Below are positions 26,142-33,979 of a stretch of 43,102 nt of DNA, piece after piece. Each line of letters begins with the position of its first letter. The stretch's first letter is position 1. The notes beneath the pieces were generated by a model. That model was not told the DNA's origin. It did not search any database and was given only the letters and a program-made list of their open reading frames with translations. Made by a program: the position numbers and the translations under genes. The stretch spans positions 1 to 43,102 of the forward strand of contig CAQPRV010000115.1 in the NCBI GenBank assembly GCA_948857205.1, read 5' to 3'. Source of the DNA: an uncultured Clostridia bacterium. GTDB taxonomy: Bacteria; Bacillota; Clostridia; TANB77; CAG-508.

Positions 26142-27239
26142 ATGATTTATGATGTTTCATATTGGACAAGAGTAGGTAAAAGAATATTATATGTAATAGG
26201 TATATTATTAGGATTATATATTGGATTAAAATTATCAATATTTTATATGCCTTTTTTAGTAGCTTTTATAATTTCACTAATAATTGAACCTGCAATTAAA
26301 TGGATTATGGAAAAAACAAAATTAACAAGAAGGACAAGTTCAATAATAATATTTGTAATAGTACTAATAATTATACTAGGAAGCTTAAGTTGGCTAATAA
26401 TTACATTATTTTCTGAATCTTCAAGCTTACTTCAAGGATTAAATGACTATTTCAGTAAAGCATATGAAATCTTTCAAAATTTTATGTCTAGTTTTAATTT
26501 TGACAAAATACATTTATCCCAAGAAGCCTTAGATGTAATACAAAGTTCAACAGGAGATATATTAAATAATGTCTCAACTTGGCTTAGAAAAGCCTTAACA
26601 GGACTAATAGAAATAGTAACAAGTTTACCATCGATAGCTATATGCATAGGAATTACAGTACTCGCCTTATACTTTATATGTGTAGACAAAATATACATTT
26701 TAGATCAGATAGAACATCACTTACCAAAATTATGGGTGAAAACAATTGGTACACATTTAAAGGACTTAATAAAAACTTTAGGTGGATATTTAAAAGCAGA
26801 AGTAACCCTAATCTTTGTATCTTTTATAATATCACTAGTAGGTTTATATTTTTTGAAGATAATAAATTTTAAGGTAGAATATCCATTATTAATGGCATTA
26901 TTTATAGGATTTGTAGATGCTTTGCCAATATTAGGATCAGGAACAGTAATGATACCATGGGCAATTATTTGTGGCATAAATGGAGACATAAAACTTGGAA
27001 TTGCAATAATAGTATTATTAATAATAATGTCAGTAGTAAGACAATTTTTAGAGCCAAAATTAGTAAGTAAAAACATTGGTGTACATCCAATATTCACATT
27101 AATTGCAATGTATACAGGCTTTAAAGTAATAGGTGTAATGGGATTATTAATAGGTCCAATAGTTCTAATTATAGTAAAAAACATATTTGCAAGTTTAATA
27201 GACAGAGGAGTATTTAAAACGATCTTCGACAAAAAATAA
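26142..27239 (+). CDS. ytvI: Sporulation integral membrane protein YtvI (AI-2E transporter family)
   Basis: 365 aa from ATG 26142, preceded by TAAGGAG; an upstream in-frame start at 26046 would read through a terminator and is rejected. About eight transmembrane helices with the family's central soluble part. Recognisable segments are FYMPFLVAFIISLIIEPAIK near the N-terminus, KTLGGYLKAEVTLIFVSFII, and the C-terminal FVDALPILGSGTVMIPWAII plus RQFLEPKLVSKNIGVHPIFT. This is the UPF0118/AI-2E exporter fold in its YtvI form, made during sporulation in Bacillus; its substrate is not known. The stop codon touches the first REP element. Confidence 0.85.
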   Translation: MIYDVSYWTRVGKRILYVIGILLGLYIGLKLSIFYMPFLVAFIISLIIEPAIKWIMEKTKLTRRTSSIIIFVIVLIIILGSLSWLIITLFSESSSLLQGLNDYFSKAYEIFQNFMSSFNFDKIHLSQEALDVIQSSTGDILNNVSTWLRKALTGLIEIVTSLPSIAICIGITVLALYFICVDKIYILDQIEHHLPKLWVKTIGTHLKDLIKTLGGYLKAEVTLIFVSFIISLVGLYFLKIINFKVEYPLLMALFIGFVDALPILGSGTVMIPWAIICGINGDIKLGIAIIVLLIIMSVVRQFLEPKLVSKNIGVHPIFTLIAMYTGFKVIGVMGLLIGPIVLIIVKNIFASLIDRGVFKTIFDKK

Positions 27240-27303
27240 TGCCAGTGGTGCCAGTGGGGACGGAGAATTTTGGCAATGCCAGTGGAGACGGAGAATTTTG
27301 GCA
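27240..27303 (+). repeat. Tandem REP-like GGGGACGG elements
   Basis: Two 27-base units, at 27249-27275 and 27277-27303, of the form TGCCAGTGGGGACGGAGAAT plus TTTGGCA, differing in one base (G to A), preceded by a partial third unit TGCCAGTGG at 27240. Each unit has palindromic ends TGCCA/TGGCA. The GGGGACGG core with short inverted ends is the form of REP sequences mobilised by Y1 (RAYT) transposases in many bacteria. They begin right after the ytvI stop codon. No such transposase is in the window. Confidence 0.75.
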
Positions 27304-27366
27304 ATATTTTATTTTTCGACAATTTTTCAGTTACTGCTAACAAAAGTTATACTGAAAACTAAATTT

Positions 27367-27400
27367 TACAGGTAGATAGTTGCAAAATTATCTACCTGTA
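27367..27400. repeat. Perfect 12-bp hairpin sharing a 15-mer with 14298-14312
   Basis: TACAGGTAGATA (27367-27378) pairs with TATCTACCTGTA (27389-27400). No T-run follows. The 15-mer TTTACAGGTAGATAG at 27365-27379 also occurs at 14298-14312. A 17-codon ORF (27447-27500, GGAAGTGG upstream) lies between this hairpin and the next gene and may be a leader or a remnant. Confidence 0.5.
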
Positions 27401-27514
27401 TGTTATTATAAATACATACAAATAAAACTTGGAAGTGGTTGTTATTATGTTTCAATTAATAAGTCTAAAAAGTAAAATTGGTGATAACCCACAGTTTTAA
27501 AAGGAGATAAAATT

Positions 27515-27877
27515 ATGTCAAGAGTATTAAAAAATAAAGAATTAGTAAATACAAGATTAGCAACTAATTATGGTGGATGGATGTATTGCGATAAATGTAA
27601 TGAGAATATAGGTTATTTATGTTATTCAACTTATGATAGGTTAGAATTAAAATATAAATGTAATTGTGGAAGTGAAGGTAGTGCCTTATTATATTTTGAA
27701 GATAGTAAAAAAGGTCAAAATTGTAAGGAGGAATTAATTATTATAAAAAATAGATTTTGTTGTCCAAAAGATAAGGAGCCTTTAATTACAATATTAGATA
27801 AAAAAGTAGCAAGTTATGAAATGAAAATTACTTGTAAAGCTTGTGAAAGTATTTATACAAAGTCTCGCCCAATTTGA
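27515..27877 (+). CDS. Small zinc-ribbon protein
   Basis: 120 aa with cysteine pairs arranged as zinc ribbons: MYCDKCNENIGYLC, KYKCNCGS, RFCCPKDKEPL and ITCKACESIYT. No family recognised. AAAAGGAG precedes the ATG. The last codons (SRPI and the stop) are encoded by the start of a composite repeat copy (TCTCGCCC...), so the original C-terminus has probably been replaced by the repeat. The gene lies between inverted REP elements. Confidence 0.7.
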   Translation: MSRVLKNKELVNTRLATNYGGWMYCDKCNENIGYLCYSTYDRLELKYKCNCGSEGSALLYFEDSKKGQNCKEELIIIKNRFCCPKDKEPLITILDKKVASYEMKITCKACESIYTKSRPI

Positions 27878-27966
27878 GTTTTTCACTGTAAGGAGAAAAA
27901 TAATCTCAAAGAGCTAGCGATTGTATAAAAATAATCGATGACTATAATTTATTATAATCATCGATT
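27863..27966 (+). repeat. Composite hairpin repeat, copy 2 (5' truncated)
   Basis: Starts inside the 3' end of the zinc-ribbon gene with TCTCGCCC, then TTTGAG...CTGTAAGGAG...CTCAAA and GCTAGCGATTGTA, matching copy 1 in arms and loop. The first hairpin is missing. The third hairpin is present but with new sequence: AATCGATGA-c-TATAAT pairs with ATTATA-a-TCATCGATT (27933-27966), unrelated to AATACAATAGGAAAGT in copy 1 yet equally well paired. Confidence 0.75.
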
Positions 27967-28065
27967 TAAAAATTCTATAAAAACAGTCTAGGAGAAGGTA
28001 GCAAAAATGATAAATAATAAAAAAAGTTTTAACCATTTAAAATTAATACTAATAAATAATATTAT

Positions 28066-28091
28066 TGCCAAAATTCTCCGTCCCCGATGGC
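28066..28091 (-). repeat. Inverted REP-like element at the guaA stop
   Basis: TGCCAAAATTCTCCGTCCCC followed by GATGGC is the reverse complement of the GGGGACGGAGAATTTTGGCA unit at 27249. It ends three bases before the guaA stop codon. With the tandem pair at 27240 it frames an 850-base segment. Confidence 0.75.
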
Positions 28092-28093
28092 TT

Positions 28094-29644
28094 TTATTCC
28101 CATTCTATTGTTGCAGGTGGTTTTGATGTAATATCATATACAATACGATTAACATGACTAACTTCATTTACTATTCTTGAAGAAACTTTTTCTAAAATTT
28201 CATATGGAATTTTACTCCAAATACCAGTCATAAAGTCTGTTGTTTCTACTGCACGTAGTGCAAGAGTATAGTCATAGGTTCTTTCATCTCCCATTACTCC
28301 AACAGATTTTAAGTTTGTTAAGACTGCGAAGTATTGATTAATCTTTTTATGTAGTCCAGCTTTTGCAATTTCTTCTCTAAAGATACTATCTGCTTCTTTT
28401 AAGATTTGTAATTTTTCGTCTGTAATTTCTCCAATAATACGAATAGCTAGTCCTGGACCAGGGAATGGTTGTCTATATACTAAATTTTCTGGAATTCCTA
28501 ATTCTATACCTGTTTTTCTAACTTCATCTTTAAACAAATCTCTTAGAGGTTCAACTATCTCTTTAAAATCTACATAGTCTGGAAGTCCTCCAACGTTGTG
28601 ATGACTTTTTATTACTGAACTTTTTCCTAAACCACTTTCTATTACATCTGGGTAGATTGTTCCTTGAACTAAATAATCTATTGTTCCTATTTTTTTTGCT
28701 TCTTCTTCAAATACTCTGATAAATTCTTCTCCAATTATTTTTCTTTTTCTTTCTGGATCTGTAATTCCAGAAAGTTTTTCTAAAAATCTTTCTTTAGCAT
28801 TAACACGAATTAAGTTTATATCGAATTGGTTTCTAAATATTTCTTCTACTTCATCTCCTTCATTTTTACGAAGTAGTCCATGGTCTACAAATATACAGGT
28901 TAGATTTTTTCCAATTGCTTTTGATAGTAGTATAGCTGCAACAGATGAATCTACTCCTCCAGATAAGGCACATAAAGCTTTTTTATCTCCAATTTTTTCT
29001 TTTAGAGTTTTTATTGATTCTTCTACAAAAGATGATATTTCCCAATCTCCATTGCAACCACATATATTAAATAAAAAGTTTTTTATTACTTTTGTTCCAT
29101 TTATTGAATTGTTTACTTCAGGATGAAATTGAATTCCATATAATTTTTTTTCTCTATTTTCCATTGCTGCATTGGGACATGTTTCTGTTGCTCCTATGTT
29201 GCTAAAACCATTTGGTACTGTTTCTACATAGTCTGTGTGACTCATTAAGAATTTGTTTTCTTTTTCAAAACCTTGGAAAAGGGGAGATGTGTTATCTATT
29301 TTTACGTTTATTGTTCCATATTCTCTTTTTTCTGCTTTTTCAACTTTTCCTTTTAAGGTGTATGTCATTAGTTGCATTCCATAACATATTCCTAAAATTG
29401 GAATTCCTAATTCAAATATTTCTTCTGCACATTTTGGTGAGTCTTCTCCATATACACTTGCTGGCCCTCCTGTGAATATTATTCCTTTTGGTGCTTTTTC
29501 TTTTATTTCTTCTATGGTTATGTTATAGGGTACTACTTCAGAGTATACCTTACATTCTCTTACTCTTCTTGCTATTAATTGATTGTATTGCCCTCCAAAG
29601 TCTAATATTAGTATTAGTTCATTTTTCAACTTTTTTACCTCCAC
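28094..29644 (-). CDS. guaA: GMP synthase (glutamine-hydrolysing)
   Basis: 516 aa. The N-terminal class I glutamine amidotransferase has ILDFGGQYNQLIARRVRE and the nucleophile in LGICYGMQLM, with YGIQFHPEV for the catalytic His-Glu. The ATP pyrophosphatase loop is CALSGGVDSSVAA, and the C-terminal dimerisation domain ends with RIVYDITSKPPATIEWE, the family's invariant end. It aminates XMP to GMP in the cytosol. Start is the ATG at 29644 or, equally likely, the second ATG; GGAGG lies at 29646-29642 reading on the minus strand. No purine riboswitch is visible upstream. Confidence 0.97.
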   Translation of the reverse strand: MEVKKLKNELILILDFGGQYNQLIARRVRECKVYSEVVPYNITIEEIKEKAPKGIIFTGGPASVYGEDSPKCAEEIFELGIPILGICYGMQLMTYTLKGKVEKAEKREYGTINVKIDNTSPLFQGFEKENKFLMSHTDYVETVPNGFSNIGATETCPNAAMENREKKLYGIQFHPEVNNSINGTKVIKNFLFNICGCNGDWEISSFVEESIKTLKEKIGDKKALCALSGGVDSSVAAILLSKAIGKNLTCIFVDHGLLRKNEGDEVEEIFRNQFDINLIRVNAKERFLEKLSGITDPERKRKIIGEEFIRVFEEEAKKIGTIDYLVQGTIYPDVIESGLGKSSVIKSHHNVGGLPDYVDFKEIVEPLRDLFKDEVRKTGIELGIPENLVYRQPFPGPGLAIRIIGEITDEKLQILKEADSIFREEIAKAGLHKKINQYFAVLTNLKSVGVMGDERTYDYTLALRAVETTDFMTGIWSKIPYEILEKVSSRIVNEVSHVNRIVYDITSKPPATIEWE

Positions 29645-29659
29645 AATTAAATTTGTTTA

Positions 29660-29688
29660 ATTTTATCATAAATTGTTATATATTACAA
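29660..29688 (-). promoter_or_regulatory. Probable guaA promoter
   Basis: On the minus strand TTGTAA (29688-29683), 17 bases, TAAAAT (29665-29660), about 16 bases before the guaA start region. Leaves a very short leader, consistent with the lack of a riboswitch. Confidence 0.5.
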
Positions 29689-29716
29689 TAATTTGAGATT
29701 ATTTTGATTTTTATTA

Positions 29717-29746
29717 TTTACATAGTATATTAATGTAAGGTATAAT
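29717..29746 (+). promoter_or_regulatory. Promoter of the 57-aa gene
   Basis: TTTACA (29717-29722), 18 bases, perfect TATAAT (29741-29746), 31 bases before the ATG at 29778. Confidence 0.5.
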
Positions 29747-29777
29747 ATAATTATATTAAAATTATAGGAGAATAAAT

Positions 29778-29951
29778 ATGAAAATTTTTTACATTTTTTA
29801 TGTAAAGGAAGAATTTAACTGTTATGTTTTAACAGTTAAAAAACAAAAAGTGGCTCAAAGGATAATAACAGAATTTGAGTTCAAAGAGCCATTAACAGAA
29901 GATGAAATAAACATGCTTGAATGGGCATGCAAAAATTACAAAAGATATTAA
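29778..29951 (+). CDS. 57-aa protein of unknown function
   Basis: ATG at 29778 preceded by ATAGGAG and a good promoter; stop at 29951; a terminator follows at 29976. The product starts MKIFYIFYVKEEFNCYVLTV, continues with basic residues and ends EDEINMLEWACKNYKRY. Mixed charged and hydrophobic composition, no membrane helix. Not recognised, but the full set of expression signals makes it a convincing small gene. Confidence 0.65.
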   Translation: MKIFYIFYVKEEFNCYVLTVKKQKVAQRIITEFEFKEPLTEDEINMLEWACKNYKRY

Positions 29952-29975
29952 AAGATAAAGATATAAATTGAAATC

Positions 29976-30016
29976 AAAGAAGGCTTTATATTTTTAAATA
30001 TAGAACCTTCTTTTTT
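29976..30016. terminator. Bidirectional terminator
   Basis: AAAGAAGG-c-TTTATAT (29976-29991) pairs with ATATAGAA-CCTTCTTT (29998-30013), T-run on both strands. It serves the 57-aa gene on the plus strand and the gene at 30025-30573 on the minus strand. Confidence 0.75.
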
Positions 30017-30024
30017 ATAAGATT

Positions 30025-30573
30025 TTATAATATTTCATTAGTAGGAATATAGCTATCATCTGGAGGATAAACAAACTCATCTTTAGGTTTATCTGTACTC
30101 TTAATATCAGTAACCTTAACAATAGGCATATCGCCATGATAATTTCCTTTTTTTATTTTACCTGTAATTTCAATCCAAGTATTATCAGAAAATTCCTTAG
30201 CTTTATCACTTTCACACAAAAAACCTACAATAACAGACTGTCTATCAGACGAAATAATCATATCTCTAGCTAAAATAAATTGATTATCTTTTAAATCTAA
30301 AACTCTATACATATAACCAGTAAAATTAATTTTTAAACCTAAATGCTGATCAATATTCTCATGAACAGTTTTTAAAATGCTAGTATAATTACTAGAAGTT
30401 AATTTTGCAACATGATTTTTAGGAAGACATCTATCATTTTCAGCTGAATGCTTAGCCCCATTAAACATTTTAAACATAACAATACCTACAACAATCACAA
30501 TAAAGATTATCATGCAAGAAAAAAATATTTTATATATTTTACTGCCATTTACTTTGAAATTATAAACAAACAT
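30025..30573 (-). CDS. Membrane-anchored OB-fold protein resembling the TIGR03943/DUF1980 C-terminus
   Basis: 182 aa. One N-terminal transmembrane helix (IYKIFFSCMIIFIVIVVGIV, about 13-32), then an outside domain. The stretch INFTGYMYRVLDLKDNQFIL, ARDMI, VIVGFLCESDKA, WIEITGKIKKG, MPIVKVTDIKSTDKP and a final PPDDSYIP follows the order of the C-terminal OB-like domain of TIGR03943 proteins (G-F/Y, LARdmi, GFxC, WVxVxGkI, P-x-I-xV). Such proteins are often paired with a DUF318 permease, which is not adjacent here. Function unknown. Starts with ATG 30573 behind GAGGAATT. Confidence 0.65.
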   Translation of the reverse strand: MFVYNFKVNGSKIYKIFFSCMIIFIVIVVGIVMFKMFNGAKHSAENDRCLPKNHVAKLTSSNYTSILKTVHENIDQHLGLKINFTGYMYRVLDLKDNQFILARDMIISSDRQSVIVGFLCESDKAKEFSDNTWIEITGKIKKGNYHGDMPIVKVTDIKSTDKPKDEFVYPPDDSYIPTNEIL

Positions 30574-30727
30574 TGCCTAATTCCTCATTTCTAATTAATT
30601 TAATAAATTGTATGTTAAGTATTAAAAAATATGCTTTAAAAAAAGATATTATAAAAATTAGTTTTTATTGAAATATATGTGAAGTTAACCTTTATACATA
30701 ATCACATTTTATTTAATTTTTTTTTTT

Positions 30728-30861
30728 ATACAATAGGAAAGTATGAATTTGCAATTGTATAAAAAGATACAATTGCTAGCCATTTGAGATTTTCTTCTTA
30801 AAGTTAAAAACTCAAAACAAGCATGAACAAATAAAAAGTCTTTTATTTTTCTTATTTGTTC
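30728..30861 (-). repeat. Composite hairpin repeat, copy 3 (inverted)
   Basis: On the minus strand: GAACAAATAAGAAAAAT pairs with CTTTTTATTTGTTC (30861 to 30825); then TTTGAG...AAGAAGAAAAT...CTCAAA and GGCTAGCAATTG (30821 to 30770), a degenerate version of the second hairpin; then ATACAAT/ATTGTAT stems to 30728. The third hairpin again differs in sequence from copy 1. The remainder of the 423-base gap 30574-30996 holds only the secA promoter and no ORF with a ribosome binding site. Confidence 0.7.
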
Positions 30862-30924
30862 TCAAAAAAAACATGCAATACTAATTTTGCAGATAATTAA
30901 AAAGTAAATAATTTACAAAATCTC

Positions 30925-30953
30925 TTGATAAAAACATATTTTAATGATATATT
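30925..30953 (+). promoter_or_regulatory. secA promoter
   Basis: TTGATA (30925-30930), 17 bases, TATATT (30948-30953), 43 bases before the secA ATG, which has TAGGAGG. Confidence 0.55.
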
Positions 30954-30996
30954 AAAAATGTATAAAAATAAATAAACTTAGGAGGACAAGTTCAAA

Positions 30997-33741
30997 ATGA
31001 AACTATTCAAAACATATAGTGAAAAAGAAGTAAAGAGAATACAACCATTAGTAGAAAAGATAAATGGTTTAGAAGAAGAAATATCAAAGTTAAGCGATAG
31101 TGAATTAAGAGGAAAAACAGAATATTTTAAACAACAATTAAAAGAGGGAAAAACTTTAGACGATATATTACCAGAAGCCTTTGCAGTAGTAAGAGAAGCA
31201 TCAAAAAGAGTATTAGGCTTAAGACACTTTGATGTACAATTAATAGGAGGAATCATCTTACATCAAGGAAGAATTGCAGAAATGAAAACAGGAGAAGGAA
31301 AGACATTAGTTGCAACACTACCAGTATATTTAAATGCACTAGAAGGAAAAGGTGTACATGTAATAACAGTAAATGACTACTTAGCAAAAAGAGATAGTGA
31401 ATGGATGGGAAAACTATACAAATTTTTAGGACTAAGTGTAGGATTAGTTATAGCTGGAATGGAGCCACAAGAAAAACAAGTAGCCTATAATGCAGACGTA
31501 ACCTATGGAACAAATAACGAATTTGGATTCGACTATTTAAGAGACAACATGGTAATATATAAAGATCAATTAGTACAAAGAGGTCTTCATTACGCAATTG
31601 TTGATGAAATAGATAGTATATTAATAGATGAAGCAAGAACACCTTTAATCATATCAGGAAGAGCAAACGAATCATCAGACTTATATAAAAAAGCAGATAA
31701 TTTTGTAAGAAAACTATCACCAAAAGTAATAGTAGAAGAAGATGTAAAAGACTTTGACCAAGCAGAAGACAACGAAAAATATGATTACATAATAGACTTA
31801 AAAGCAAAATCTGCATCTTTAACACAAAAAGGTATAAAAAAGGCAGAAGAAGCCTTCAACTTAGAAAACTTTAATGACTTAGAAAATTCAACCTTAGTAC
31901 ACCATGTAAATCAAGCCTTACGAGCACATGGAATAATGAAAAAAGACACAGATTACATTGTAAAAGATGGAGAAGTACTAATAGTAGACGAATTTACTGG
32001 ACGTATAATGTATGGAAGAAGATACAATAATGGATTACACCAAGCAATAGAAGCAAAAGAAAAAGTAAAAATTGCAGACGAATCAAAAACCTTAGCAACA
32101 ATAACTTTCCAAAACTTCTTTAGAATGTATGATAAACTATCTGGAATGACAGGTACAGCTATGACAGAAGAAGCAGAATTCGAAGAAATTTATAACTTAG
32201 ATGTTGTAGAAATACCAACAAACAAACCAATGATACGTGATGATCAAAATGATGTTATCTATAAACATGAAGATGCTAAATATAGAGCAATAGTAGAAAG
32301 TGTAAAAGAAAGTAACAAAAAAGGACAACCAGTTCTAATAGGTACAGTATCAATAGAAAAATCAGAAAAGCTTAGTAAACTATTAAAAGAAGCTGGAATA
32401 GTACATGAAGTATTAAACGCAAAATATCACGAAAAAGAAGCTGAAATTGTAGCACAAGCTGGTAAATATGGAGCAGTTACAATTGCAACAAACATGGCAG
32501 GACGTGGTACTGATATTATGCTTGGAGGAAATAGCGAATTCTTAGCGAAAGAAGAGATGAGAAAGAAAAAAGTATCTTCAGAATTAATAGAAGAAGCAAA
32601 CACATATTATGAAACAGATGACCAAAACATTTTAAAGGCAAGAGAACAATTCAACGAATTAGTAAAAAAATATGATGAAGAAATAAAAGAAGAAAAAGAA
32701 AAAGTAATAAAAGCAGGTGGACTAAAAATAATTGGTACAGAAAGACATGAATCAAGAAGAATTGACAACCAATTAAGAGGGCGTTCAGGACGTCAAGGAG
32801 ATATTGGTATATCTAAATTCTATATAGGTTTAGATGATGACTTAATGAAAATCTTTGGTGGAGATACAATTACAAAAGTATATAATACCATAGGTGCAGA
32901 TGAGAATTTACCAATTGACTCAAGAATTATATCAAAAGCTGTAGAAAATGCTCAAAAGAAAGTAGAAGGTAGAAACTTTAGTATTCGTAAAAACGTTCTT
33001 AAATATGATGATGTTATGAATGCTCAAAGAGAAATAATTTATAAACAAAGAAGACAAGTACTAGATGGAGAAAATATCCATGATAATATTGTAAGTATGA
33101 TTGATTCAGTTGCAGATACCATAGTAAATATGTTTATCGAAGGTGAAGAACAACAAGTAAATATTGAATCTCTAAATACAGAAATTGTTAATATTTTTGG
33201 AATCAATATGCTTGAATATATTAAAGAAAATAAAAATAATATTCAAAATCTTGTTGACGAACTTAAGAAAAGAGCGATGGAAATTTATTCTCAAAAGGAA
33301 CAAGAAATTGGTTCAGAACAATTGAGAGAACTTGAAAGAATTGTAATGCTTAAAGTTGTTGATGAAAAATGGATGAATCATATTGATAGTATGGATGAGC
33401 TAAAAAATGGAATTGGACTTCGTGCTTATGGTCAAAAAGATCCTGTTGTTCAGTATAGACTTGAAGGTTTTGATATGTTTGATGAAATGATTAGCGATAT
33501 TAAATTTGATGTTACTAAAATATTGATGCATATTAGAGAACAAGGTGAAGCTAAAAGACATGAAACTGTTCAAATTACAGGTGCAGCTTTAGAAGCAATT
33601 CACAGTGTTGATGGTGGTGCAAAAATTGGTACAGATGTTGATAGAACTGTAAGGAATGAAGGTCCAAAGATTGGTAGAAATGACCCATGTCCATGTGGAA
33701 GTGGGAAGAAATACAAAAATTGCTGTGGCAAAAATCAGTAA
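30997..33741 (+). CDS. secA: Preprotein translocase ATPase SecA
   Basis: 914 aa, full length. The motor drives secreted proteins through SecYEG. Visible: GGIILHQGRIAEMKTGEGKT (Walker A, about residue 87-106), TYGTNNEFGFDYLRDNM, VDEIDSILIDEARTPLIISG, GTVSIEKSE, ATNMAGRGTDIMLGG, TERHESRRIDNQLRGRSGRQ, and the C-terminal zinc/SecB-binding motif PCPCGSGKKYKNCCGK. Codon use changes inside the gene: A-ending codons (ATA, GTA) prevail to about 32700, T-ending ones (ATT, GTT, CTT) after 32950. A mobile element begins about 15 bases after its stop codon. Confidence 0.98.
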   Translation: MKLFKTYSEKEVKRIQPLVEKINGLEEEISKLSDSELRGKTEYFKQQLKEGKTLDDILPEAFAVVREASKRVLGLRHFDVQLIGGIILHQGRIAEMKTGEGKTLVATLPVYLNALEGKGVHVITVNDYLAKRDSEWMGKLYKFLGLSVGLVIAGMEPQEKQVAYNADVTYGTNNEFGFDYLRDNMVIYKDQLVQRGLHYAIVDEIDSILIDEARTPLIISGRANESSDLYKKADNFVRKLSPKVIVEEDVKDFDQAEDNEKYDYIIDLKAKSASLTQKGIKKAEEAFNLENFNDLENSTLVHHVNQALRAHGIMKKDTDYIVKDGEVLIVDEFTGRIMYGRRYNNGLHQAIEAKEKVKIADESKTLATITFQNFFRMYDKLSGMTGTAMTEEAEFEEIYNLDVVEIPTNKPMIRDDQNDVIYKHEDAKYRAIVESVKESNKKGQPVLIGTVSIEKSEKLSKLLKEAGIVHEVLNAKYHEKEAEIVAQAGKYGAVTIATNMAGRGTDIMLGGNSEFLAKEEMRKKKVSSELIEEANTYYETDDQNILKAREQFNELVKKYDEEIKEEKEKVIKAGGLKIIGTERHESRRIDNQLRGRSGRQGDIGISKFYIGLDDDLMKIFGGDTITKVYNTIGADENLPIDSRIISKAVENAQKKVEGRNFSIRKNVLKYDDVMNAQREIIYKQRRQVLDGENIHDNIVSMIDSVADTIVNMFIEGEEQQVNIESLNTEIVNIFGINMLEYIKENKNNIQNLVDELKKRAMEIYSQKEQEIGSEQLRELERIVMLKVVDEKWMNHIDSMDELKNGIGLRAYGQKDPVVQYRLEGFDMFDEMISDIKFDVTKILMHIREQGEAKRHETVQITGAALEAIHSVDGGAKIGTDVDRTVRNEGPKIGRNDPCPCGSGKKYKNCCGKNQ

Positions 33742-33755
33742 TATCAACACTTTCA

Positions 33756-33771
33756 GCGATTGTGCAATAGC
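33756..33771. other. Candidate integrase crossover site (att core) after secA
   Basis: GCgATTG-TG-CAATaGC is an imperfect palindrome around a two-base centre, 15 bases after the secA stop and 25 bases before the integrase arm-type repeats. Tyrosine recombinases use such inverted core sites. The matching copy at the far end of the element is not in the window, so the exact core is unproven. Confidence 0.3.
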
Positions 33772-33796
33772 AAAAAAACATAAAAATATAGCAGAA

Positions 33797-33883
33797 TGTT
33801 CGCAATTTGTTCGCAATCATATAAAAATGTTCACAAAAAAACCTGAACCCCTTTTATATCAGTTAAAAGCTCCTTGCGAACAA
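33797..33883. other. Arm-type repeats for the integrase
   Basis: TGTTCGCAAT occurs at 33797-33806 and again at 33808-33817 (11-base period), with a weaker TGTTCACAAA at 33828-33837 and an inverted TTGCGAACAA at 33874-33883. Short directly repeated sites next to the integrase gene and the chromosomal junction are the usual layout for the arm-binding domain of lambda- or Tn916-type integrases. Confidence 0.5.
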
Positions 33884-33899
33884 ATTTTGAATATATTAA

Positions 33900-33932
33900 A
33901 TGTCAGTATTTCGATCGGTACTGGCATTTTTA
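33900..33932 (+). terminator. Terminator between secA and the integrase
   Basis: ATGTCAGTA (33900-33908) pairs with TACTGGCAT (33919-33927, one G-T), followed by a T-run. It insulates the integrase from secA transcription. Confidence 0.65.
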
Positions 33933-33979
33933 TTGTTGAGTTTCATTTTACTAAAATAATTAGTAAAGGAGCGATAACA

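Noticed and set aside
29645..29716. Purine riboswitch upstream of guaA
   Set aside because: The probable promoter leaves a leader of only a few bases and no three-way junction motif is visible.
33656..33979. Long N-terminal extension of the integrase running back into secA
   Set aside because: The extra residues are read from secA coding sequence in another frame and from AT-rich spacer; the ATG at 33980 has a proper ribosome binding site and gives a normal integrase length.
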